Shown: positions 45,261 to 54,365 of the stretch, piece by piece | Layout: the number at the start of each line of letters is the position of its first letter | Position numbering within the stretch: the stretch's first letter is position 1 | NCBI GenBank assembly: GCA_027063645.1 | Contig: JAMORK010000039.1 | Location: forward strand, 1-64,000 | Reading direction: 5' to 3' | From: Sulfurimonas sp. | GTDB taxonomy: Bacteria > Campylobacterota > Campylobacteria > Campylobacterales > Sulfurimonadaceae | DNA: 64,000 bases | Notes under the pieces: model-generated | What the model was told of the DNA's origin: nothing | What the model saw: only the letters and a program-made list of their open reading frames with translations | Databases searched by the model: none | Translations under genes and position numbers: made by a program

Positions 45261-47183
45261 ATGATTATAAATAGATATTTAACTTATATTATTTTTACAC
45301 TATTTATCTCCCTGTCTATTTTTGCAATCTGGACTGATATGGATGATATAGCAACAAAGATATCAAAAACAACAGAAGTTGACAACAAACTTCAAAAGAT
45401 CATCCTTCTTAAGCAACTCATTCAAGAGTTACAAAAGGAGAGAGGTCTCAGCAATATATACCTCTCAGGTGCGAGTGAAGAATCTCTACAACTGCTTCAA
45501 CAACAAAGAGACACTATGCAAGTAGCTATAAAAAAAGTTGCTTCACATATACAAGCTCAAGCACTTTTAAACAACATCTATACTATACGTCAACATCTTC
45601 AAGATAGAACATACTCCAAAGAAAAAGTTTTTGAGGCTTATACACATCTTGTATTAAATATGATTTTAGAGACTAAAAAACTTCTCCTTTTTACAAATGA
45701 TCAAAAAATCAGAAACCATTTTCTTGTGTACCAAAATACTAACTTTGTTCAGGAATATCTTGGGCAACTTCGTGCTATCATAGGGAGTATTTTGAAACAA
45801 AAAGAGATGACTAACAAACAATATATCTCTGTTATAAAACTAGATACATTAGTCAAAAACTATATATCCCAAACAAAAGAGGATATCCTTTTAACAGATT
45901 CATATATAGCATCTCCCTTAGAAAAAAAATGTTTTATCAAAACAAACAAAATTATTAACAATGTTATACAAAAAAAGCTCTCATCAATACACTCTTCCCC
46001 TATAGAATGGTTTCACACATCCACTTGTGCTATCGATGCTATTGGTGATACCATGACAGGATATCTTGTGCATATTCAAAAAGAGATAGATGACAAAAAA
46101 GATAAAGAGATATTAAAACTCTATGCACATCTAACTTTTTGGGCATTTGCAGTTTTTATGTCCATTATACTTACTATCATCCTTTTTAATACCAATAAAA
46201 AGATGCTTAGTAAACAAAAACTTCTTAAAGATTATAAAAAGGCAATTGACAACAGTACTATTGTTTCAAAAACAGACAAACGTGGTGTTATTACTTATGT
46301 CAATAAAGCTTTCTGCGATATCTCAGGATACACAGAGGAAGAACTTTTAGGAAAACCTCACAATATTGTACGCCACCCAGATGTAGATAAAAAAGTTTTT
46401 AAAGAGCTATGGAGTACTATAAAAAAAGGAGATACTTGGAATGGACAAGTTCTTAATCTTGCTAAAGATAAAACTCCTTATTGGGTACAAGCTAGTATAT
46501 CTCCCATCTATGATAATAATAACAACTTAGTTGAATACATAGCTATTCGTCATGATATTACACAGGTAATTGAGCTTAATAAAGAGATAAAAAACACTCA
46601 ATATGAGCTTATCTACAGAATGGGTGAATCTGTTGAATCGCGTTCTAAAGAGAGTGGACATCACATCCAAAGGGTAGCACATTACTCAAAACTTTTAGCT
46701 TATTACTATGGTCTTGGTAATCAAGAAGCAGAAACACTCTTTGTCGCTTCAACAATGCACGATATGGGGAAAATTGCCATCCCTGATTCTATCCTCTTGA
46801 AAACTGACAAGCTCACAAATGATGAATGGGAGATTATGAAAACACACTCTGCCATAGGCTATAAAATTCTCTCAGGTTCTAAACTTCCTATCCTTAAGAT
46901 GGCAGCAAATATCGCTTTTGAACATCACGAATACTACAATGGAAATGGATATCCAAGAGGCATAGCAAAAGAGGAGATCTCTATCCATGCTCGCATCGTC
47001 GCTATAGCTGATGTTTTTGATGCACTTATCTCAGATAGAGTCTATAAAAAAGCCTGGCCACTTGAGAAAGTTGTTCTTTTATTTGAGAGTGAGACGGGTG
47101 AACAATTTGATCCTAAACTTGTAACATTATTTTTAGATAATATTCATGAGTTTATGAAAATCAAAAATCAATTTGAAGATTAA
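45261..47183 (+). CDS. Membrane c-di-GMP phosphodiesterase with NIT and PAS sensors (HD-GYP)
   Basis: 640 residues: a first span (about 5-23), a periplasmic NIT-type nitrate/nitrite-sensing domain (QELQKERGLSNIYLSGASEE near 50-70), a second span (about 292-312), a PAS domain of the Aer type (about 320-440, with [14 protein letters not shown]) and a C-terminal HD-GYP phosphodiesterase (HDMGK at about 499-503; HHEYYNGNGYPRG near 555-567). Splits c-di-GMP in response to a periplasmic signal, plausibly nitrate. A TATAAT box is five bases from the ATG with no ribosome-binding site. Confidence 0.92.
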   Translation: MIINRYLTYIIFTLFISLSIFAIWTDMDDIATKISKTTEVDNKLQKIILLKQLIQELQKERGLSNIYLSGASEESLQLLQQQRDTMQVAIKKVASHIQAQALLNNIYTIRQHLQDRTYSKEKVFEAYTHLVLNMILETKKLLLFTNDQKIRNHFLVYQNTNFVQEYLGQLRAIIGSILKQKEMTNKQYISVIKLDTLVKNYISQTKEDILLTDSYIASPLEKKCFIKTNKIINNVIQKKLSSIHSSPIEWFHTSTCAIDAIGDTMTGYLVHIQKEIDDKKDKEILKLYAHLTFWAFAVFMSIILTIILFNTNKKMLSKQKLLKDYKKAIDNSTIVSKTDKRGVITYVNKAFCDISGYTEEELLGKPHNIVRHPDVDKKVFKELWSTIKKGDTWNGQVLNLAKDKTPYWVQASISPIYDNNNNLVEYIAIRHDITQVIELNKEIKNTQYELIYRMGESVESRSKESGHHIQRVAHYSKLLAYYYGLGNQEAETLFVASTMHDMGKIAIPDSILLKTDKLTNDEWEIMKTHSAIGYKILSGSKLPILKMAANIAFEHHEYYNGNGYPRGIAKEEISIHARIVAIADVFDALISDRVYKKAWPLEKVVLLFESETGEQFDPKLVTLFLDNIHEFMKIKNQFED

Positions 47184-47211
47184 AACTGTATAATTTGCCA
47201 AAAAGAAAACA

Positions 47212-47886
47212 ATGAATCAAAAACTTTATATGGTCTCCCTAGGTCCTGGAGATGCCCAACTTTTAACCCTTAAAGCCCTCAATGCTTTTAAAGAGTGTAG
47301 TGCCATTTGTGTTCCAACAAAAAGCGATGACAACTCTTTTAGAAAATCTATTAGCCATACAATTGTCCAAGATGCCTTGCATATTTTAGGAGAGGAAAAA
47401 GAGATTATTCCTGTTTACTCCCCTATGCATTTTCTTTATGAAGATTGGGTGCACGAGGCAGATATAATCTTAGAGACTTTAAAAAAACATGAGTGTGTTT
47501 GTTTTGTAACCCTTGGAGATGCTGCTATATACTCAAGTATCTACTATCTTTTAGATATTATCAAAGAGAAAAACTTAGCTGTGTATGAGAGTTGTGAAGT
47601 GATAGCAGGAGTCACCTCTTTTAGTGCAGCTTCAGCTGTAAGTAAAAAAGCTCTTTGTCTTGGAGATGAACAACTTACCATAAAGCCTATAAATCCTAGA
47701 GGAGAAGTGCTTACTACTGAAATTTTAATGCGTCCTAAAATCGGGATGGATACAAAAGTTTTAGGAGAGGGAGATTTTTATACATACGAAAACATGTACC
47801 TCAAAGATGAGAAAATCACCCCATCAAAGATAGAAAAAGTCAAATGCTATATGACCCTTTTTATAAACTATGCACGAAGAGACTAA
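47212..47886 (+). CDS. cobI: Precorrin-2 C20-methyltransferase
   Basis: SAM-dependent methylation of the corrin ring at C20 (CobI/CbiL). 224 residues with the family's GPGDAQLLTLKA start (SLGPGD), a substrate loop CFVTLGDAAIYSS and the late GEGDFYTYENMYLKDE. It is the only plus-strand member of the scattered cobalamin set. A TATAAT box lies about 20 bases before the ATG. It is convergent with the rhuM remnant. Confidence 0.9.
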   Translation: MNQKLYMVSLGPGDAQLLTLKALNAFKECSAICVPTKSDDNSFRKSISHTIVQDALHILGEEKEIIPVYSPMHFLYEDWVHEADIILETLKKHECVCFVTLGDAAIYSSIYYLLDIIKEKNLAVYESCEVIAGVTSFSAASAVSKKALCLGDEQLTIKPINPRGEVLTTEILMRPKIGMDTKVLGEGDFYTYENMYLKDEKITPSKIEKVKCYMTLFINYARRD

Positions 47887-47887
47887 G

Positions 47888-48440
47888 TTACTTTTTTAGT
47901 ATCTTTTTCATCTCTTTGTCAAAGTCTGATTCTATTTTTTGTATTTTGTTAAACTCTTCGCTCACTCGCTCGAATAGAACGAACTCTCTCAAGCAGTTCT
48001 CTAAAATAATCCTTTCCAAAGTATTGACCATTTTTCAATCTCTCATCATCCATAGCAAAGCCTTTGATGATGTACTCTCTAAGAATTTTAGTTGTCCAAA
48101 TACGAAACTGTGTCGCTTGTGAGGAGTTTACTCTATAGCCTACGGAGAGAATGGCATCAAGGTTATAAAAATTAACTTCGCGTTTAACCTCGCGTTTGCC
48201 TTCAAGTTGAACTATTGGGAATTTCCCAATAGTTGCATTTTCCTCTAGTTCATGGGTTTTATAGATGTTTTTTAGGTGTTCGTTGATGGTTGAGACATCG
48301 ACTCCAAAAAGTTCAGCCATCCTCTTCTGAGGCAACCAAACACTCTCATTATGCATAAAAATCTCTACTTTTACATCATTTGATGGAGTTGTGTAGAGGA
48401 GAAACTCTGTAAGTTCATCTTGTAAAGTTAATTTTTTCAT
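47888..48440 (-). pseudogene. RhuM-family protein gene, internally deleted
   Basis: The N-terminal half is clear: LTEFLLYTTPSNDVKVE, a DNA-binding-like AELFGVDVSTINEHLKNIY, YRVNSSQATQFRIWTTKILR, ending RSIRASERRV and a stop at 47949. Intact RhuM proteins are about 330 residues. In another frame, 47888-47956 encodes EFNKIQKIESDFDKEMKKILKK, which matches the family's usual C-terminus (recalled), so the ~150 codons between have been lost. The gene is a decayed remnant; RhuM proteins are often carried by mobile DNA. It sits between cobI and cobJ. Confidence 0.75.
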
Positions 48441-48502
48441 CTTTATTTTCCTAATTTTGTATCTATGTATACAACGACATCTTTTATAACTTGTTTTTTA
48501 TT

Positions 48503-49303
48503 TTAGTTCACCTTCGTCCACTCACCCTTCTCTGCCCCACTTAAATCATACTTGTTCAAGTAGCCTCTTGGTGTTAAAACGCGACCATCTTTTGTGAGTT
48601 TTGTTGTGGAGTTTCCTATGAGGAGTGTTGTTGACATATTTACATCTGTATTTGTTATGCCTGCTTCTACTAGCTCACTTGATGTTACAATTTTGATTAT
48701 CTGATTTTCACGTCCTAAATCTCTTGCAATCACAACTATTCTCTCTTCACCTAAGGCTTTAAGTTGGTCTAACATCCCTTGGTATGGGTCAAGACGACTT
48801 TTACTTTTTGGATTGTAGATAGAGATGACAAAGTCAGCTTCAAGTGCAAATCTTATGCGTTTTTGAATAAGCTGGGCATCTGTGAGTCTATCTGAGAGAG
48901 AGATAAGACAAAAATCTTGTGAAAGTGGTGCACCAACCTCGCTTGCAAGTGCTAAAACAGAACTTATCCCCGGGAGTGCTGAGTACTCAATGGTGTCCCA
49001 TAAATCAAGAGTATCTAAAAGCTCAACAACAAGACTTCCCATCGCATAAACATTCGCATCTCCATTTGAGAGAAGTGCTACTGTGCGACCTTTTTTCGCT
49101 TCATCTATGGCATGTTGTACTCTCTCTATCTCTTTTGTCATAGGGGTTGTAAATACCTCTTTGTCTGCCACAAGTTCTGGTAAATCTTTTGCATACTTTG
49201 TATATGCCACAATTAAATCTGCCTCTTCAATGGCGTTTATTGCCTCATTTGTAAGATAGCGACTACCTCCCGCTCCTGTTGATACTAATGTTAATTTTCC
49301 CAT
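48503..49303 (-). CDS. cobJ: Precorrin-3B C17-methyltransferase
   Basis: Ring-contracting methyltransferase CobJ/CbiH, 266 residues: N-terminal LVSTGAGGSRYLTNEA, the SNGDANVYAMGS loop, ALPGISSVLALASEVGAPLSQDF and SIYNPKSKSR, GRENQ, GNSTT late motifs. Minus strand with AAAGGG before the ATG; lies just downstream of the SF1 helicase gene. Part of the anaerobic-style cobalamin set with CbiD and CbiG. Confidence 0.92.
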   Translation of the reverse strand: MGKLTLVSTGAGGSRYLTNEAINAIEEADLIVAYTKYAKDLPELVADKEVFTTPMTKEIERVQHAIDEAKKGRTVALLSNGDANVYAMGSLVVELLDTLDLWDTIEYSALPGISSVLALASEVGAPLSQDFCLISLSDRLTDAQLIQKRIRFALEADFVISIYNPKSKSRLDPYQGMLDQLKALGEERIVVIARDLGRENQIIKIVTSSELVEAGITNTDVNMSTTLLIGNSTTKLTKDGRVLTPRGYLNKYDLSGAEKGEWTKVN

Positions 49304-49315
49304 CTCTTTTTCCCT

Positions 49316-52300
49316 TTAGTTTATCTTTTGAGTATATTTACACTTTGGATAGTTAGTGCATCCATAAAATTTACCAAACTTTCCATCTCTCTCTTTTAGC
49401 TCACTGCCACATTTAGGACACTCTGTTTTACTAACCTCTTCTTCAAGAACTTTAACTACTTTTTCTGCTGTAACTTTTTGAGTAAGAGACTTAATAAAAT
49501 ACTTATTTTCTAAGTCGAGTTTGTACTCTTTTTCATTAATACTAAGAACTTCTAAGGCTAAAAGAGATTTTAAATCCTTTTTACTCAAAGTACTATTTAT
49601 AGTTTTGTTATTTTTCCATAAAACAAAATTACATCCATCTATAGATTTTGTTTGAGGATTCCACTTATAAGTTTCACATTGAAAAGTTTTATCGTTTTCT
49701 ACTAAACAAGCATCACATTGTGGGCATTTCAACTCGCACTCAAAAGTTTTATCTATATACTCTACAAGTTTTTTTGTGTACTCTCCAGCATTTTTGAGTC
49801 CTTGTTTACTTCCAAAAACCCAAAAAGCACTCTTTGCTCTTGAGATGGCAACATTCATCATATTACCATCATCACTATTAGTAAAGTGTGTACCACTATA
49901 GCTTTTATCTACTGCTGGAGAAAAGATAATAATCTCTCTTTCACTCCCTTGAAAAGCATGAACTGTCCCCACTAAAATTTTATCTAAGTTATATTGTGAA
50001 GCCTGTTGTAATGCTTTTGTAAGCATCCTTTTTTGGTTGTTAAAAGGTGTAACTATACCTATATGCTTATAAAATTCATCAGCATTTAGAGCTGTGTTGT
50101 TATGTTTGTTATATATATCTGTTAGTGCTACTATGTTGTTAAGTAAATATGTAACTATCTCTTTAGTCTCCATATAACTACTGTTGTTTTTAACACTAGA
50201 GTCAATATTAAAAAGCTTCATAGATGGGTAACTCTCTTTTACATCATCAAGGTATAAATTTTTTGAGAAAGTTCTTACTTTAGGAATAAGAATACCCTTA
50301 TAGATAATCTCATTACAGTACTCTATAATTTCATCTTTACATCTAAAATGCTCTTTAAGCCATAAAGAGTTCTCTTCATACTCCTTCATCTCAAAACTAT
50401 CAAAATTGGTAGCTCTGTTTGCTATGGTTAAAAAGTTAGAAAATATCGCTGAATGCTCTTTTTTAAATCTGCTATAGTCTATATCTTCTGAGATATTTGC
50501 CACAATAGAGCTATCTACTATCTCATCAAATGGATAAACGGGTTCTATCTGTTTCTCATCCCCTACGATTATCATTTTTTTTGCTACATATAATGCAGGA
50601 AGACCAATGGGTGCTAAAACCATCCCTGATTCATCAGATAAAACCAAATCAAAAAATTCTCTTATAAGTATATGTTTATCATCCTCTTTGTGTTTAAATG
50701 CTCCAAAAAGAGAATGCATTGTGACCGTGACCATAGGAAAAAGTGGTGTTAGAAGAGAGATGTTGTTTATATCACTCGAGAGGTTTGAATCTGAATCTTC
50801 CTGTTCAACTATTTTATATCCACCATCAAAATACTTCAGTCCATAGAGAGTATCATTTTGCTCTAGTTTATTGTCAAGTAGATCTTTTAAATCATCTATT
50901 TTTGTGATGCTTATTTCATTGAACTTATCTTTTTTATAGATTTTAAAATCACAAGATTTACACTTAAAAAGAGTATCTTTACTCTCTATAGCATCTTCAC
51001 AAATTGGGCATTTTCCATTAGATGGTTTTTGTTCTAGCCTTTGTAAGTTTAAAATAAAAAGAGCTTCTAAAAGATGAAGACTCAAAAAGAATGTATCAAA
51101 CCTCTCCTTTTTATCTAACTCTTCATAAGTTTTAAAGAGATCTTCACTTCTATCTATACTCTCACTCATACTTTGCGACAAATTATTTATTTTGCTAAAA
51201 AGATGTTCTACTGCTTCATCTAAAGTTGTAATCTCTTTTTCAAAAACAGTAGTAATATTTTTAAGATATACTTCTTTTACCCTCTGAGTATCAAGTGAAG
51301 TAATATAATCAAATATCTTAGCTATACTTGTAAAAAGCACTCCATTTTCATACCTGTTTTCACTATTTCTAATCTGAGGAACAACACAATCTTCTTTGAT
51401 TAAATCTACTTTTACATCAGCCTCAAACTCTTTTAGGTCTAACCATCTTTTATATAAAAGTTTCTCACTTTTTTTAGCATCTCCAAACCCACCTGAGATA
51501 CCCTCAATGATGTTGTTTATAGCTTGTTTTACACTCGATGTACCAAGTATAGGTTTCCCTGTATCTATAAAACTATATGGATCTTTTTGAACTGCATCAT
51601 AACTAGATTTTGCATTCAAAGCAGTTTTAACGATGTAGTCTGCAAAAATTGCACGAAGAAGTGCTGTTTTACCCGTTCCAGGAGGTCCATTTACAGGAAC
51701 TACCTCCATAGGAGAAAGATAACTACTCAAAGCTAATCTCTGAGAAAGAGTAATAGCAAACTCTGAGTTAAAAGAGCCTAAATGCTGTTTTTGTAGCTCT
51801 TTAACTCTCTCTTGTGTCAAGTTTAAACTGTTTTTATCTGAGGCTAAAATATCTATCTTCTCTAAGTATTGTGATGGATGATGATAGAGCACTCTGTTGA
51901 GTTTATCGTTTGCTGACATCTTCTCTACATGAGGAATTATTGAACTTTTATAGGCTTGAAGTAAACCTCTAACTATATTATCTTGTTCCATAAGTTTTTC
52001 TATATTTACAATGCCAATAAGAGCACTAGGTTCACTCTCTTCTAAAGTATTTAGATGTTTCTTTGAGTTTATCTTTTCTTTTAGTTTTTGATTAAAATCT
52101 TCTACTATTTCACCATAACTTTTTTTATCTGTAAATGATAAATTTGAAGCATCTATGTACTTTTGTAAAATACTTATATAGTAGTCAAAATTCTTATTTG
52201 GATATCTTTTATCTAACTCTTTATCTTGTAACTCCTCTTTAAAACTCTGTAAATCTTTATGATTTATAGCATAGAGTTTATTTGAAGCATAGTAGTTATT

Positions 52301-52738
52301 AAAGACAATTTGAGCTTTACTAAAGAGAGATGTTAAAAATCTCTCTTTGTTGTAAATAGAGAGGTTTTTTAACTCTACAAGAGTTTTTTTAATCTTTTTA
52401 TCGAGTGTAAATACAAAATAAATAGGAGTTGAGTAAATCTTATCTTCTCTATTTTTAGAGATCTCTACAAACTCATTCACAAAAGGAAAGTAGATAACTT
52501 TGTACTTTTCTAAACTTTTATCTTCAAGTTCTCTTATATGTTTCATCATATAACAGAGATTGTCTTTGTAAGTTTTTGTATCTTTTTCACCATACTTTAG
52601 AAGAAAATAGTTTACATCTTGAAGCTCTTTTTTGTCTATATTTCCATCTTTTTTAGGAAAAACCAATGCACTTAACGATGACTGAACTATAAAATCATAG
52701 TAATACTGAATAATGGTGTTACTCTCTATTCTGCTCAA
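49316..52738 (-). CDS. Large SF1 helicase (DNA2/NAM7/Upf1-like) with zinc ribbons
   Basis: 1140 residues. Helicase motifs in order: Walker A VNGPPGTGKTALLRA (about 352-366), DESG Walker-B-like box (LVLSDESGMV), motif III VGDEKQIEP, motif IV WLKEHFRC, motif V GTVHAFQGSERE and motif VI NVAISRAKSAFWVFGS. Zinc ribbons: CPICEDAIES...CKSC between motifs (about 590), CPQCDAC, and a C-terminal topoisomerase-type finger CPKCGSELKERDGKFGKFYG. A nucleic-acid-remodelling enzyme of unknown role, lying inside the cobalamin cluster; some relatives belong to defence systems, but no nuclease domain is visible here. Confidence 0.82.
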   Translation of the reverse strand: MSRIESNTIIQYYYDFIVQSSLSALVFPKKDGNIDKKELQDVNYFLLKYGEKDTKTYKDNLCYMMKHIRELEDKSLEKYKVIYFPFVNEFVEISKNREDKIYSTPIYFVFTLDKKIKKTLVELKNLSIYNKERFLTSLFSKAQIVFNNYYASNKLYAINHKDLQSFKEELQDKELDKRYPNKNFDYYISILQKYIDASNLSFTDKKSYGEIVEDFNQKLKEKINSKKHLNTLEESEPSALIGIVNIEKLMEQDNIVRGLLQAYKSSIIPHVEKMSANDKLNRVLYHHPSQYLEKIDILASDKNSLNLTQERVKELQKQHLGSFNSEFAITLSQRLALSSYLSPMEVVPVNGPPGTGKTALLRAIFADYIVKTALNAKSSYDAVQKDPYSFIDTGKPILGTSSVKQAINNIIEGISGGFGDAKKSEKLLYKRWLDLKEFEADVKVDLIKEDCVVPQIRNSENRYENGVLFTSIAKIFDYITSLDTQRVKEVYLKNITTVFEKEITTLDEAVEHLFSKINNLSQSMSESIDRSEDLFKTYEELDKKERFDTFFLSLHLLEALFILNLQRLEQKPSNGKCPICEDAIESKDTLFKCKSCDFKIYKKDKFNEISITKIDDLKDLLDNKLEQNDTLYGLKYFDGGYKIVEQEDSDSNLSSDINNISLLTPLFPMVTVTMHSLFGAFKHKEDDKHILIREFFDLVLSDESGMVLAPIGLPALYVAKKMIIVGDEKQIEPVYPFDEIVDSSIVANISEDIDYSRFKKEHSAIFSNFLTIANRATNFDSFEMKEYEENSLWLKEHFRCKDEIIEYCNEIIYKGILIPKVRTFSKNLYLDDVKESYPSMKLFNIDSSVKNNSSYMETKEIVTYLLNNIVALTDIYNKHNNTALNADEFYKHIGIVTPFNNQKRMLTKALQQASQYNLDKILVGTVHAFQGSEREIIIFSPAVDKSYSGTHFTNSDDGNMMNVAISRAKSAFWVFGSKQGLKNAGEYTKKLVEYIDKTFECELKCPQCDACLVENDKTFQCETYKWNPQTKSIDGCNFVLWKNNKTINSTLSKKDLKSLLALEVLSINEKEYKLDLENKYFIKSLTQKVTAEKVVKVLEEEVSKTECPKCGSELKERDGKFGKFYGCTNYPKCKYTQKIN

Positions 52739-52752
52739 ATTCTTTTCCTTTA

Positions 52753-53802
52753 CTAAAATGCAGCTGCGACTGTCACAGCTCCGTAGATTCTTTTACTTAA
52801 AAAAAGTGTTCTGTTCTCACTTGCTAAAAGGGCTGCTGGTTCTGCTACCCCTTTTATGTTAAAAAACTTTGTTGCTTGTGATGGTGAGAAGTTCTCTGTA
52901 AGAGCATTGATGGACTCTTCATCATAAAACTCTAAATCTAACTCCGTCTCTTTTGCAAATGCCAAGAGTCCCTCCTCATCATTTTTTGCCGTGAAACTTG
53001 CAAGCTTATCTACTTGTGAAAACTCTAAGCCATGTTCATAACAAAAACGTTTTACGGCGTTTGTTATCTCCTCTTTAGATGTTCCTCGGTTCATTCCAAG
53101 CCCTAAACTTATAGCTTGTGGATGGATTTGCAAGGCAGAATTTGGCAATTTTTGAGGAGTGATATAAACCGATGGAATATCTTCACGAAATGCAAGCAAA
53201 TCATCAGGGCTTACAAAGACAAAATTCTCCTCTTTATAGCCTTCAAAAGATTTTACAGACTCAGCCATACAAGGGTAAGTGACAACTTGCACCTGTTTTT
53301 TGTTGATGATGGCGTTTGATACCTCTGCTAAAGATTTTAGGTTACTTATGGAGTAGTTGTATTTTTTAGCAAACATATCAAAGGCGAGTACTTTTATCTG
53401 GTCAGATGCTGTTGTTACAAAGTTGACACACCCCTCAATCTTCTGTGAAATTTCAAGAGCAAGTTCATTTGCACCACCTAAATGTCCTGAAAGAAGAGGG
53501 ATAATTCTCTTTAAATCAAGTGTCATTATAAGCACGGCAGGGTCGGTCGCCTTATCTTTTAAGTATGGAGCTATCTTTCTTATAACAGCACCCGTCGCCA
53601 TTATGAAGATGATAGCATCAAACTCAGCCCAAGCTGTTGGTAAAATATCATCTACTTTTTTAAAAATGTGAAACTCTGCTCCAAGCTCTGGAGTCTCCTG
53701 AGACTTATTAAAAACATGACATTTGTGATTTTTCAGATGTGGAAGTAGCTTTTTTGCTGCTTCTAAAGAGGGGTTATTGATGGTTGCTATGGCTATTTTC
53801 AT
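52753..53802 (-). CDS. cbiG: Cobalt-precorrin-5A hydrolase CbiG
   Basis: Opens the delta-lactone of cobalt-precorrin-5A, losing acetaldehyde, in the anaerobic cobalamin pathway. 349 residues: N-terminal domain with the GHLGGANELALEI motif (about 110-122) and a C-terminal domain with ISLGLGMNRGTSKEEI (about 230-245). It follows the order cbiG-SF1 helicase-cobJ on the minus strand. Confidence 0.9.
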   Translation of the reverse strand: MKIAIATINNPSLEAAKKLLPHLKNHKCHVFNKSQETPELGAEFHIFKKVDDILPTAWAEFDAIIFIMATGAVIRKIAPYLKDKATDPAVLIMTLDLKRIIPLLSGHLGGANELALEISQKIEGCVNFVTTASDQIKVLAFDMFAKKYNYSISNLKSLAEVSNAIINKKQVQVVTYPCMAESVKSFEGYKEENFVFVSPDDLLAFREDIPSVYITPQKLPNSALQIHPQAISLGLGMNRGTSKEEITNAVKRFCYEHGLEFSQVDKLASFTAKNDEEGLLAFAKETELDLEFYDEESINALTENFSPSQATKFFNIKGVAEPAALLASENRTLFLSKRIYGAVTVAAAF

Positions 53803-53972
53803 TTAGTAAGTTTCTCAATATAATTTTTAAAAAGATTATATCTTGAAAAATGTAATGAGAGATTAATTTTTTAATAAAAAATATATTCACAAATATTCTT
53901 TATTAACATCCTTTTAACATCTCTAGTGATAAAATCAGTGTTATAATATACCAAGTAGATAAAGGTAAAAAT

Positions 53973-54365
53973 ATGCATGAAATCAAACTAGATACACGAG
54001 CCTTTCTTGTATCTGAAACGGATGAAAAAGGGATTATCAATTTTGCAAATGATGAATTTTGTAAATATGCCGGATACACCATTGATGAACTTATAGGTAA
54101 GCCTCATAATATTGTCAGACACCCAGATATGCCTAAGGCAGCTTTTAAAGATCTATGGGAGACTGTCAAAAGTGGTAAAAAGTGGAGAGGCTTTGTAAAA
54201 AACAAAACAAAAGATGGTAATTACTATTGGGTTTTTGCTACTGTATACCCTTTTATCAACTGTGACAATAAAAAAGGTTATATCTCCTGTAGAAGAGTTA
54301 TGTCTGAAATGGAAAAAGAAAAATATGAAAATCTTTATAAAACAATGAAAGCAGAGGAGAGATAA
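53973..54365 (+). CDS. CetB-like PAS protein, partner of the next chemoreceptor
   Basis: 130 residues, almost all one PAS domain of the Aer/CetB class: [20 protein letters not shown], then [24 protein letters not shown] and a C-terminal FATVYPF strand. CetB of Campylobacter is such a free PAS (FAD-binding) unit that signals through the membrane receptor CetA. Here the PAS gene overlaps the MCP gene by one base (TAATG), which supports a bipartite energy-taxis receptor. FAD binding is inferred. TATAAT at 53942-53947 and AAAGG before the ATG give a normal promoter and start. Confidence 0.88.
   Translation: MHEIKLDTRAFLVSETDEKGIINFANDEFCKYAGYTIDELIGKPHNIVRHPDMPKAAFKDLWETVKSGKKWRGFVKNKTKDGNYYWVFATVYPFINCDNKKGYISCRRVMSEMEKEKYENLYKTMKAEER

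Noticed and set aside
47844-48122. Plus-strand frame across the rhuM remnant
   Set aside because: Covers the antisense of the RhuM N-terminal half and overlaps cobI; no protein family or start signal.
49316-52738. Calling the large helicase a complete defence system
   Set aside because: No nuclease, methylase or partner gene is coupled to it, and no known multi-gene defence set was recognised.
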